Shown: piece by piece, positions 7,539 through 14,865 of the stretch
How positions within the stretch are numbered: the stretch's first letter is position 1
Layout of the letters: each line of letters begins with the position of its first letter
NCBI GenBank assembly: GCA_903908065.1
Contig: CAIVQO010000005.1
Coordinates: 1 to 56,597 of the forward strand
DNA length: 56,597 nt
Direction of reading: 5' to 3'
Source of the DNA: an uncultured beta proteobacterium
Lineage (GTDB): Bacteria > Pseudomonadota > Gammaproteobacteria > Burkholderiales > Rhodocyclaceae
Program-made: the position numbers and the translations under genes
Notes under the pieces: generated by a model
Told to the model about the DNA's origin: nothing
The model's database searches: none
The model's input: the letters and a program-made list of their open reading frames with translations, nothing else

Positions 7539-8312
7539 ATGAGCGAAACCACCGGCGCAGCGTTTTCCCTGCCGCCCGACTCCTTGGCGCCGCGGGCGTC
7601 GCCCGAGGTGCAGCGCCTCGCTGCGCGCATGGCGCAGGATGCCTTCACGCGCCTGTTCCGCCTGACCCTGGAGCGCGACGAGCCTGCCTTGCGTAGCGCC
7701 GTGGCTGAGATCGCGCGCCTGTCGCGCAACTGGGCGCAGGCCGGTGTCGACGAGGACGCCCGTGCCCTGCGCCTGGCGCTGCTGCTGGCGGGCATCGACC
7801 AGTGGGGCCTGGCCTGGTGCCAGGCCTTCCGCCTGTCGGCGATTCCCGGCGTCAGCGAACTGCTGGGCGAACTGAGCACCGGGCTCAATGCCGCGGCGGA
7901 CGCGCGCTTCCAGCAGGCCTTCGCCGCGATCGAGGCCGGCGAGGGCAATGCCGTCGATTTCAAGATGGACCTGCGACGCAACATCCACCTTGGCCTGTGG
8001 CACGCGATGATCGCCTGCGAGGAGCGCGCCGAAGCCGAGACCCTGCTCGCCGCCCTGGGCGGCATGATGGTGGCGCTGACGCAGAAGATGCCCCTGCTGG
8101 GCTGGCGCTTCGTCGCCGATGCGTTGGCCCACATCCAGCTGCGCTGCCTGAGCGAGGCCGCGGCGAGCACGGAGCTGGCGCGCGAGGTCAATGCCGCGCT
8201 ATTCACCGCGCTGCGCCAGAACCTGCCGCGCGAGGTTTCGGAACCGATGTTCGCCCACGCCAACCAGGTGGTGCTGGCCTGGCAGCAGGCGCGTCGCGCG
8301 GGGATGAACTAG
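7539..8312 (+). CDS. Hypothetical alpha-helical protein
   Basis: 257 residues, strongly helical and rich in Ala, Leu, Arg and Glu, with no signal peptide and no membrane segment. Runs such as AFTRLFRLTLERDEPALRSAV and NIHLGLWHAMIACEER suggest a helical bundle or helical-repeat fold. I recognise no catalytic motif. The start at MSETTG is chosen because upstream sequence is the repeat-bearing spacer; no strong Shine-Dalgarno sequence is visible. The stop overlaps the convergent ornithine cyclodeaminase-like gene by four bases. Confidence 0.7.
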   Translation: MSETTGAAFSLPPDSLAPRASPEVQRLAARMAQDAFTRLFRLTLERDEPALRSAVAEIARLSRNWAQAGVDEDARALRLALLLAGIDQWGLAWCQAFRLSAIPGVSELLGELSTGLNAAADARFQQAFAAIEAGEGNAVDFKMDLRRNIHLGLWHAMIACEERAEAETLLAALGGMMVALTQKMPLLGWRFVADALAHIQLRCLSEAAASTELAREVNAALFTALRQNLPREVSEPMFAHANQVVLAWQQARRAGMN

Positions 8313-9223
8313 CCTGCCGCGGTGGCCGCAGCGTAGACGATGCGTGCGGCGACGGCGTCCTCCACCGCCTGCCCCAGCGCCTTGAAGATGATGGTGCGCC
8401 CGGCGGGCACCGCGATCGTGCCGACCAGCACCTCGCCGATTTCGCATTGCACCGTCGCCCCGGACAGGATCACGTCGCCGGATTCGTTCTCGGCGGCGTG
8501 CCGGTTGTCGGCGATCACGTAGTTCGCCATCGCTTCGTCGTCGAGTTCGCGCCAGGTCGGGCGCGGCGCGCCGACTGCATGCACCAGGGCGCCGGGCTTC
8601 AACCAGCGGCCGTGTAGCACCGGCGTGCTTGCATTGGTAACGGTAACCACGATGTCGGCATCGCGCACGGCGGCTTCGGCACTGGCCATCGCATGACCGC
8701 CGATGTCGGCGGCGCAGCGTTCCGCGTTGGCGCGGGTCGGGCTCCAGACGCGGATGTCGCGCAAGGGCACCACGGCCGCCAGTGCCAGCGCGTGGCTGCG
8801 CGCCAGGGCGCCGGAGCCGAGAATGGCGAGGCGCTTGGGGCTGGCATCGCACAGTGCGCGCGTCGCCACGGCCGAGACGGCGGCGGTGCGAAGTTCGGTG
8901 AGCCAGGTGGCGTCCATCACCGCCAAGGGCACGCCACTTGCCGGATCGAGCAGCAGCAGGGTGGCGATCATCGTCGGCAGCCCGCGCGCGGGATTTCCCG
9001 GCACCTGGGTGATCAGCTTGGTCGCCAGGGCATCGCCCACCAGCGCCGGCTTGACGAACAGCAGGCTGCCAGGTTCCTTGAGTTCGAAGACGGTGCGCAG
9101 CGGCTGCGTCACGCGTCCGGCGGAAAGTTCGATCAGGGCCTGTTCGATGGCCGGCAGCAGGGCGTCGAGCGACAGCAGGCGGCGCACGGCATCGTTGTCG
9201 AGCAGGAGGGGCGGCGTGGTCAT
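8309..9223 (-). CDS. Ornithine cyclodeaminase / mu-crystallin family protein
   Basis: 304 residues with the family fold: an N-terminal dimerisation region with the substrate-binding FVKPALVGD and a Rossmann NAD(P)-binding domain starting at LAILGSGALARSHALAL near residue 130. GxGxxA, the later VTVTNASTPVL and the HAVGAPRPTWREL segment match the family. Members include ornithine cyclodeaminase, alanine dehydrogenase and ketimine reductases; the sequence does not settle which reaction applies. The ATG at 9223 lacks a good ribosome site; an ATG ten codons upstream is the alternative. Confidence 0.85.
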   Translation of the reverse strand: MTTPPLLLDNDAVRRLLSLDALLPAIEQALIELSAGRVTQPLRTVFELKEPGSLLFVKPALVGDALATKLITQVPGNPARGLPTMIATLLLLDPASGVPLAVMDATWLTELRTAAVSAVATRALCDASPKRLAILGSGALARSHALALAAVVPLRDIRVWSPTRANAERCAADIGGHAMASAEAAVRDADIVVTVTNASTPVLHGRWLKPGALVHAVGAPRPTWRELDDEAMANYVIADNRHAAENESGDVILSGATVQCEIGEVLVGTIAVPAGRTIIFKALGQAVEDAVAARIVYAAATAAG

Positions 9224-9315
9224 GAGTGCGGGCGGGTGTGGACGGTGCGGCATCCTACCCCGGCAGGCCGGGATCGATTAGCATGGTGGCCTTGCCACGA
9301 ATGCCGGAGATGCAC

Positions 9316-9567
9316 ATGAAAAAGCTGTCCCTCGTACTCAATGCGGAACTCGAGATTCCCGACGACTGGGAGCTGGTCGAACATCCTTCCGGCATCTGGG
9401 TGCTCAAGGTCGGCGATCGCTTCGTCGATTTCGACATCACGCCCCTGGTGACCGAATCCACCGCGATCGATGCCACCTGGAGCGATGAGGACGAAAGTTT
9501 CACCGGCGAGATCCTCGACATGGTCACCGGCCTCGATTCGCAGATGGAAATCACCTACCTGCAGTAA
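9316..9567 (+). CDS. Small acidic protein of unknown function
   Basis: 83 residues, acidic (many Asp and Glu), with alternating beta-type segments (KLSLVLNAEL, WVLKVGDRFVDFDITPL, GEILDMVTGL). The ATG at 9316 is preceded by CCGGAG at a good distance; 9310 and 9301 are in-frame alternatives. No family recognised. It is convergent with the cyclase gene, with ten bases between the two stops. Confidence 0.65.
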   Translation: MKKLSLVLNAELEIPDDWELVEHPSGIWVLKVGDRFVDFDITPLVTESTAIDATWSDEDESFTGEILDMVTGLDSQMEITYLQ

Positions 9568-9577
9568 TCCTCGCCGC

Positions 9578-10459
9578 TCAGCCGGCGATGCTGATGGTCA
9601 GGGGTTCCTGTCCGTCGGCATTCAGCGAGGCGCCGAGCCCGACCAGCACGGATCCGGCGATCACCAGGTCTTCCCGCCGCAACAGGAGCTCCTGGCCGTT
9701 CTGCAGGCGCACGAAGGTACCGTTGCTGGAGTGGTCCTCGATCACGATTTTCTGCTTGCGCAGGATTACGCTGGCATGGCGCCGCGATGCGGTCGCCACG
9801 TCGACCACGACGGTGCAGGAGTGGTCGCGGCCGATGGCGACTTCCGGCTGCCCTTCGTCGCCCCGCCAGGTCTGGTCGCGAAAGCCGATCAGCGCTGCCC
9901 GGTAATGGGTTTCGGCCACGGCCAGGTTGTCGGAAAGTATCGTTTCGCCCTGGTCCTGGCGCCACAGGGCCTCGATGATCGTGACCTTGCCCTTGCGCCC
10001 CTTGACCGAGGTCGAATACAGCTTGCGGCAGGTGGCGCGCAGGTAGTTGGGCAGGGCCTCGAAGGTTTCCTGCGAGGTCAGGATCTGCTCCGGCGAGGCC
10101 AGTCCGGTCAGGCGTGCCGCGAGGTTAACGGTGTCGCCGAAGCAATCTCCTTCGGCCTCGATCACCGGCCCGTAGTGCAGGCCTATTCGAAGCTTGATGC
10201 CGGCCTTGACGCCGGCCAGGTCGGCGAAGCGCGACTGCATGGCATTGGCGGCCTGGATCGCCTGTCCGGCCGAGGCAAAGACCGCCATCACCTCGTCGCC
10301 GATGGTCTTGACCACGCGTCCACCGTAAGCCGTGGTGGTGTCCTTCAGGCTGCTGACGCACTCGACCACGGCCGCCATGGCGACGGTATCGCCGCTGGAT
10401 TCGTAAAGCCCGGTACTGCCAGCGATATCGGCAAAGAGAATTGCGCGCGATGTCTCCAT
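9578..10459 (-). CDS. Class III adenylate/guanylate cyclase with C-terminal FHA domain
   Basis: 293 residues. The N-terminal cyclase domain (about 1-180) has the first metal-binding aspartate in LFADIAGST, the second in KTIGDEVMAVF, where the lysine is at the adenine-specifying position, and the transition-state Asn/Arg pair in FGDTVNLAARL. The C-terminal half (about 205-290) is an FHA phosphothreonine-binding domain: AIGRDHSC, SRRHA and SSNGTFV. There are no membrane segments. It should make a cyclic nucleotide, probably cAMP, in response to a phosphoprotein partner; the coupling is inferred from the architecture. Confidence 0.9.
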   Translation of the reverse strand: METSRAILFADIAGSTGLYESSGDTVAMAAVVECVSSLKDTTTAYGGRVVKTIGDEVMAVFASAGQAIQAANAMQSRFADLAGVKAGIKLRIGLHYGPVIEAEGDCFGDTVNLAARLTGLASPEQILTSQETFEALPNYLRATCRKLYSTSVKGRKGKVTIIEALWRQDQGETILSDNLAVAETHYRAALIGFRDQTWRGDEGQPEVAIGRDHSCTVVVDVATASRRHASVILRKQKIVIEDHSSNGTFVRLQNGQELLLRREDLVIAGSVLVGLGASLNADGQEPLTISIAG

Positions 10460-10563
10460 GGGCCCCCTGCTGTCCGGTCGCTCTCTGGCTTGCATTGTAG
10501 GGTGGTCGCGCCGGGAAAGCCATCGCATCGGTCGGCAGGTCGGTGGCGCATAATCGCCGGACC

Positions 10564-11232
10564 ATGGCCGACTCGAAGCCGCTTTCCCCTGCCGCCGCGC
10601 ATGTCCTCGGCCTGCTGCTGATCGCCTGCGGGGCCCTGCCGGCGCTGGCTGCCTTCGACGTCGGCCCCTTGCGGCGCGAGGATATCAATGGCCCGGCCCT
10701 GTTGGGGATCGCCGCCGGTTGCAGCTTTGGCGGCGCCGGGTTGGCGCTTATCGCCGGCGAGCAGTCGCCGCTCGCGGCCCGCCTGTTCGGCATCGTTGCC
10801 CTCGGCGGGTTGGCCACCATCGGCAACTGGGTGGCCTTCGGTGGCGGCAGCCGGGAATGCGGCGGCAGCCTTTCCCTGTCCTTCGTCGGCATGTCCGGCC
10901 GGCTGACCGACCTGTCCTGCCGCATCCCCTTTGGCATCGGCGCCCTGGCCTGTGACGGCATGCTGGCGGTGATGTCGGCGCGCACGCTGCAGTTTGCCGT
11001 CGGCGGGCCGCCGCACCTGGCATCCCTGGTGCGTGCAGCGGACTGGCTGATGATTGCCAGCCTGGCGCCGATCCTGTTGCCGCTGCTGCTGTTTGCGCTC
11101 GGCAGCGGCGCGGCAGGCGCCATCGTCACGCGCATCCGCAGTGGCGCCTGGCCGCGCAACGAAGCCTTCATTGCGCGGCAGCAGGAGAGGCTGGCGAAGC
11201 TGCGCAACAAGCCGCCCGCGAGTTCCGGCTAA
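10564..11232 (+). CDS. Integral membrane protein of unknown function
   Basis: 222 residues with about five hydrophobic helices (for example HVLGLLLIACGALPALAAF, LFGIVALGGLATIGNWVAF and LMIASLAPILLPLLLFALG) and a basic cytoplasmic C-terminus. Two cysteines (REC and LSC) lie in a predicted periplasmic loop and could form a disulfide. No family recognised. It precedes the hydrolase gene by only nine bases, so the two are probably co-transcribed. Confidence 0.7.
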   Translation: MADSKPLSPAAAHVLGLLLIACGALPALAAFDVGPLRREDINGPALLGIAAGCSFGGAGLALIAGEQSPLAARLFGIVALGGLATIGNWVAFGGGSRECGGSLSLSFVGMSGRLTDLSCRIPFGIGALACDGMLAVMSARTLQFAVGGPPHLASLVRAADWLMIASLAPILLPLLLFALGSGAAGAIVTRIRSGAWPRNEAFIARQQERLAKLRNKPPASSG

Positions 11233-11241
11233 GATTCCCGC

Positions 11242-12309
11242 ATGGACCCCTTTACCCACGCCGTGATGGGCGCCAGCTTTGCTGCCGGTGCGGCTGAACT
11301 GCGCCGACGGGCACGCGAATCGGCACCGGATGCGGCACAGGAGTCGGCGCTGGTAACACGGCGATTTGCCGCGCTGGCCGGCGCCGTCGCCGGCCTCGCG
11401 CCCGACATCGACGCCTTCATCCAGAGCGGTGACGATGCGCTGCTGGTGCTCGACTACCACCGCCACTTCACCCACGCGCTGCTGTTCGCGCCGCTCGGCG
11501 CCTTGATTGTCGCCGGCCTGTTGTGGCCGCTGCTGCGTCGCCGGCTCGGCTTCGGTCTGCTGTATCTCTCCTGCCTGCTCGGCTACTTCGCCCATCCGCT
11601 GCTCGATGCCTGCACCAGCTACGGCACCCACCTCTGGCTGCCGTTCTCGCGCGAGCCGGCGGCGTGGAACCTGGTCGCGGTGTTCGATCCCGCCTTCACG
11701 CTGTTGCTGGCCCTGCCGCTGTGGCTTTTCCTGCGCCGCGCCACGTCGCGCGCGGTGGCGCTCGGCCTGCTGCTGGCCGCCGCCTACCTGGGCTTGAGCG
11801 GCATCCAGCAACAGCGTGCGGAAACGGCGCTGCGCGGGATCGCACAGTCGCGCGGCCATCAACCGGCACAGCTTTCGGTAAAGCCGACGCTGGCCAACCT
11901 GATGCTCTGGCGCGGCCTTTACGTCCATGACGGGCGCGTGCAGGCCGATGCCTTCCATCTTGGCCTGAGCCTGCGCCACTATCCGGGCGAGTCGTTGTCC
12001 CTGCTGGCGCCGGACGCGACGCGGCGCATCGCCGCGGGCGATGCGCGACGACTGGCCGACATCGAGCGCTTCCGCGTGTTTTCCGACGGCTTCGCGGTGG
12101 AGGATGCGCGCCGGCCGGGCTTCGTCGGCGACGCCCGCTATGCCATGTTGCCGACGCGCATCGCGCCGATCTGGGGTCTGCAATGGGCGGGGCCGGGGGC
12201 GGCCACCGAGTTCGTCAGCCGCCACGAATTCACGCCCGCGATGCGCGGCGACTTTCTCGCCATGCTGTTCGGCCGCGAGCTGCCCGGATTGGCGCCGGCA
12301 GGGCGATAA
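11242..12309 (+). CDS. Membrane-bound metal-dependent hydrolase (YdjM/DUF457 type)
   Basis: 355 residues. The family motifs are present: MDPFTHAVMGA at the start, LAPDIDAF, HRHFTHALLF and a GYFAHPLLDACTSYG segment, whose His and Asp residues form the presumed metal site. Four or five hydrophobic helices follow. The C-terminal third is soluble. A copy of the dispersed repeat is read as ESALVTRR at residues 34-41, in an insertion between the first metal motif and LAGAVAGLAPDID. The substrate is unknown; LexA-regulated relatives exist, but no LexA box is visible here. It ends nine bases before the ABC permease. Confidence 0.85.
   Translation: MDPFTHAVMGASFAAGAAELRRRARESAPDAAQESALVTRRFAALAGAVAGLAPDIDAFIQSGDDALLVLDYHRHFTHALLFAPLGALIVAGLLWPLLRRRLGFGLLYLSCLLGYFAHPLLDACTSYGTHLWLPFSREPAAWNLVAVFDPAFTLLLALPLWLFLRRATSRAVALGLLLAAAYLGLSGIQQQRAETALRGIAQSRGHQPAQLSVKPTLANLMLWRGLYVHDGRVQADAFHLGLSLRHYPGESLSLLAPDATRRIAAGDARRLADIERFRVFSDGFAVEDARRPGFVGDARYAMLPTRIAPIWGLQWAGPGAATEFVSRHEFTPAMRGDFLAMLFGRELPGLAPAGR
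11341..11364 (+). repeat. Dispersed 25-bp repeat, copy 3 (inside the hydrolase gene)
   Basis: GAGTCGGCGCTGG then TAACACGGCGA. It has the same direction as the gene but a different reading frame from the other sense copies, giving ESALVTRR. Confidence 0.75.
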
Positions 12310-12318
12310 TCCAATCCG

Positions 12319-13296
12319 ATGCTCGCCTACATCGTCCGCCGCCTGCTGTATGCGATCCCGATCCTGATCGGGGTAAACCTGCTCACCTTCGCCCTGTTCT
12401 TCGTGGTCAACACGCCCGACGACATGGCGCGCATGCAGCTCGGCGTCAAGCGCGTGACGCCCGAGGCGATCCAGAAGTGGAAGGCCGAGCGTGGCTACGA
12501 CAAGCCGCTGCTGTGGAATTCCGCTGCCGCCGGCAGTGCCGCGGTCACCGACACCATCCTCTTCAGCAAGTCGGTGCGCATGTTCGTCGGCGACTTCGGC
12601 CGTGCCGACGACGGCCGCGACATCGCGCGCGAGATCACCTCCCGCATGGGCCCCAGCCTTGCCATCGCCGTGCCGACCTTCGTCCTCGGCTTGTTCGTGG
12701 CGATTTCCTTTGCCCTGCTGCTGGTTTTCTTCCGCGCCACGGCGCTCGACTTCGCCGGCGTGGTGCTGTGCGTGGCGCTGATGTCGATCTCCGGCCTGTT
12801 CTACATCATCGGCGGGCAATGGCTGGTGTCCAAGGTCTGGCACCTGGTGCCGATTTCCGGTTACGGCGGCGGCCTCGATGCCGGCAAGTTCCTTATCCTG
12901 CCGGTGATCATCGGCGTCTTTGGCGGCATCGGCGGCTCGACGCGCTGGTATCGCACCATCTTCCTCGAAGAGATCAGCCGCGACTATGTGCGCACGGCGC
13001 GCGCCAAGGGCCTGCCCGAGCGCGTGGTGCTGTTCCGCCATGTTTTGCGCAATGCGCTGATTCCCATCCTGACCGGTGTCGTGGTGGTGATCCCGACGCT
13101 GTTCATGGGCAGCCTGCTGACCGAGTCCTTCTTCGGCATCCCGGGCCTGGGCAGCTACACCATCGACGCCATCAACGCCCAGGATTTCGCCGTGGTGCGC
13201 TCGATGGTCTTCATCGGCTCGGTGCTCTACATCGTCGGCCTGCTGGCGACCGACATCTCCTACACCGTCGCCGATCCGCGGGTGAGGCTGCAATGA
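12319..13296 (+). CDS. Peptide-type ABC transporter permease (DppB/YejB-like)
   Basis: 325 residues. It starts MLAYIVRRLLYAIPILIGVN, the typical first helix of the DppB family, and has about six helices. The permease motif lies around residues 215-255 (RTARAKGLPERVVLFRH, then NALIPILTG), where it contacts the ATPase EAA-loop partner. The periplasmic loop after helix 1 is larger than in short DppB proteins and resembles YejB. Partner permease and ATPase follow. No substrate-binding protein is encoded next to it. Confidence 0.9.
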   Translation: MLAYIVRRLLYAIPILIGVNLLTFALFFVVNTPDDMARMQLGVKRVTPEAIQKWKAERGYDKPLLWNSAAAGSAAVTDTILFSKSVRMFVGDFGRADDGRDIAREITSRMGPSLAIAVPTFVLGLFVAISFALLLVFFRATALDFAGVVLCVALMSISGLFYIIGGQWLVSKVWHLVPISGYGGGLDAGKFLILPVIIGVFGGIGGSTRWYRTIFLEEISRDYVRTARAKGLPERVVLFRHVLRNALIPILTGVVVVIPTLFMGSLLTESFFGIPGLGSYTIDAINAQDFAVVRSMVFIGSVLYIVGLLATDISYTVADPRVRLQ

Positions 13297-13308
13297 GCGC
13301 TGAGCGCA

Positions 13309-13479
13309 GGGCCGCCCCAAGCCAGCGCCAGTCAGCCATGTGGAGGCCGCGTCAGCGGCCGAACATGTGTCACCCCCGCCCCTGGGGGCGAAGGCAGGGT
13401 TTCGCGGAGCATTGCTCCGCGCTGCCGCAGCCGGTTGGCTGTGCAAAGCCAACCGTGGAAAAGGGTTGGGGGGGGGCGC
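13309..13479 (+). repeat. Hairpin-rich spacer element, copy B, inside the ABC operon
   Basis: It fills the 183-base gap between two permease genes that would normally abut. It begins GGGCCGCCCCAAG, includes GTCACCCCC and ends in a long G-run, as copy A does. It contains three clear hairpins: GGCCGC-GTCA-GCGGCC (13345-13360), CGCGGAGC-ATT-GCTCCGCG (13403-13421) and GGTTGGCT-GTGCAA-AGCCAACC (13433-13454). It encodes no plausible protein. Confidence 0.65.
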
Positions 13480-14865
13480 ATGATGTTTCAGCCCGTCATC
13501 CTGTGGTCGGATGCGCTGCTGTTCCTGCTGATTTTGGCGGTGATCGGCCTGGCCGTCTGGGCGCGACGCGAGGACAACCTGCGCGCCGCCTGGAGCCGCG
13601 TCCTGCGCGATCCGGTGGCGATGTCGGCGGCGACGGTGTTGGCGGCGTTCGTGGTGATCGGCCTGCTCGATTCCCTGCATTACCGGGTCAGGCTGGAGGG
13701 CAAGGCGGGTGAGCCGGTACGCTACGCCGTGGAGCTCAATTCCGCGCTCGATGCGCTGCTGGCCAACTTGCGCACGCGGCCGGAGAAGACATATTCGGCG
13801 CCGCTGGCGACCCACCTCTATGCCAAGGAAACCAGCACCGACGGCACCCAGCGCGACTTTCCGCGCCTGAAGCACGGTGGCGCCCACCTCGGCGAAAACC
13901 TCGACGTCCATGGCGCCGACATCGCCAAACGCGCGCTGTTCGGAGCCGCAGCCGGAGCGCTGTTGTGGTTCGCCATGCATCTCGCCTTGCGCCGGCTGAA
14001 AGCCAGGCGCTGCGGCATCCAGGCGGACGGTGCCGGGGGTGCGGCGCAAGCCGTGGCCTGGGGTGCCGTGTCGCTGACCCTGGCGCCCATGCTGGTGCTC
14101 GGCGGCGCCATCGTCGCGCTGTCCGGCGGCTACCATGTGCTGGGCACCGACAAGGTCGGCCAGGACGTGCTGTACCTGACGCTGAAGAGCATACGCACCG
14201 GCCTCCTGATCGGCACCCTGACCACCCTGATCATGCTGCCGCTGGCCGTGCTGCTGGGGATACTGGCCGGCTATGTCGGCGGCTGGGTCGACGACCTGAT
14301 CCAGTACCTCTATACCACTCTGAGCTCCATCCCAGGCGTGCTGCTGATCGCCGCCGCGGTGCTGATGATGCAGGTGATCATCGACACCCATCCGGACTGG
14401 TTTGCCAGTTCCGCCGAGCGTGCCGACGCGCGCCTGCTGGCGCTGTGCCTGATCCTCGGCATGACCAGTTGGACCGGCGTCGCGCGCCTGCTGCGCGGCG
14501 AGACGCTGAAGCTGCGCGAGCTGGAGTACGTGCAGGCGGCGCAGGCCTTCGGCGTCGGCCGCTTCGCCATCATGGGCCGCCACATCCTGCCCAACCTGAT
14601 GCACATCGTGCTGATCGCGCTGGTGATGGACTTTTCCGGCCTGGTGCTGGCCGAGGCCGTGCTTTCGTATGTCGGCGTCGGCGTCGATCCGAGCACGATT
14701 TCCTTCGGCACCATGATCAACACCGCGCGCATGGAACTGGCTCGCGAGCCCATGGTCTGGTGGTCGCTGGCGGCGGCCTTCGCCTTCATGTTCGCGTTGG
14801 TGCTGGCGGCCAACCTGTTCGCCGACGCCGTGCGCGACGCCTTCGATCCGCGGGTGGCGAAATGA
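13480..14865 (+). CDS. Peptide-type ABC transporter permease (DppC/YejE-like), enlarged
   Basis: 461 residues, longer than usual for DppC (about 300). An extra N-terminal helix (residues 5-27) and a second helix (about 45-62) precede a periplasmic insertion of about 90 residues and another helix. The standard permease core starts near residue 205 at HVLGTDKVGQDVL, the TD(x)xGRD-like motif of this family, and includes YVQAAQAFGVGRF with HILPNLM (the ATPase contact). The start MMFQPV is the first ATG after the hairpin spacer. The stop overlaps the ATPase start by ATGA. Confidence 0.88.
   Translation: MMFQPVILWSDALLFLLILAVIGLAVWARREDNLRAAWSRVLRDPVAMSAATVLAAFVVIGLLDSLHYRVRLEGKAGEPVRYAVELNSALDALLANLRTRPEKTYSAPLATHLYAKETSTDGTQRDFPRLKHGGAHLGENLDVHGADIAKRALFGAAAGALLWFAMHLALRRLKARRCGIQADGAGGAAQAVAWGAVSLTLAPMLVLGGAIVALSGGYHVLGTDKVGQDVLYLTLKSIRTGLLIGTLTTLIMLPLAVLLGILAGYVGGWVDDLIQYLYTTLSSIPGVLLIAAAVLMMQVIIDTHPDWFASSAERADARLLALCLILGMTSWTGVARLLRGETLKLRELEYVQAAQAFGVGRFAIMGRHILPNLMHIVLIALVMDFSGLVLAEAVLSYVGVGVDPSTISFGTMINTARMELAREPMVWWSLAAAFAFMFALVLAANLFADAVRDAFDPRVAK

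Noticed and set aside
10345-14604. A very long open frame (about 1,400 codons) antisense to the membrane, hydrolase and permease genes
   Set aside because: High GC and codon bias of the plus-strand genes create it; its protein is low-complexity (Gln, Arg, His, Ala) with no domains, whereas the plus-strand proteins belong to known families.
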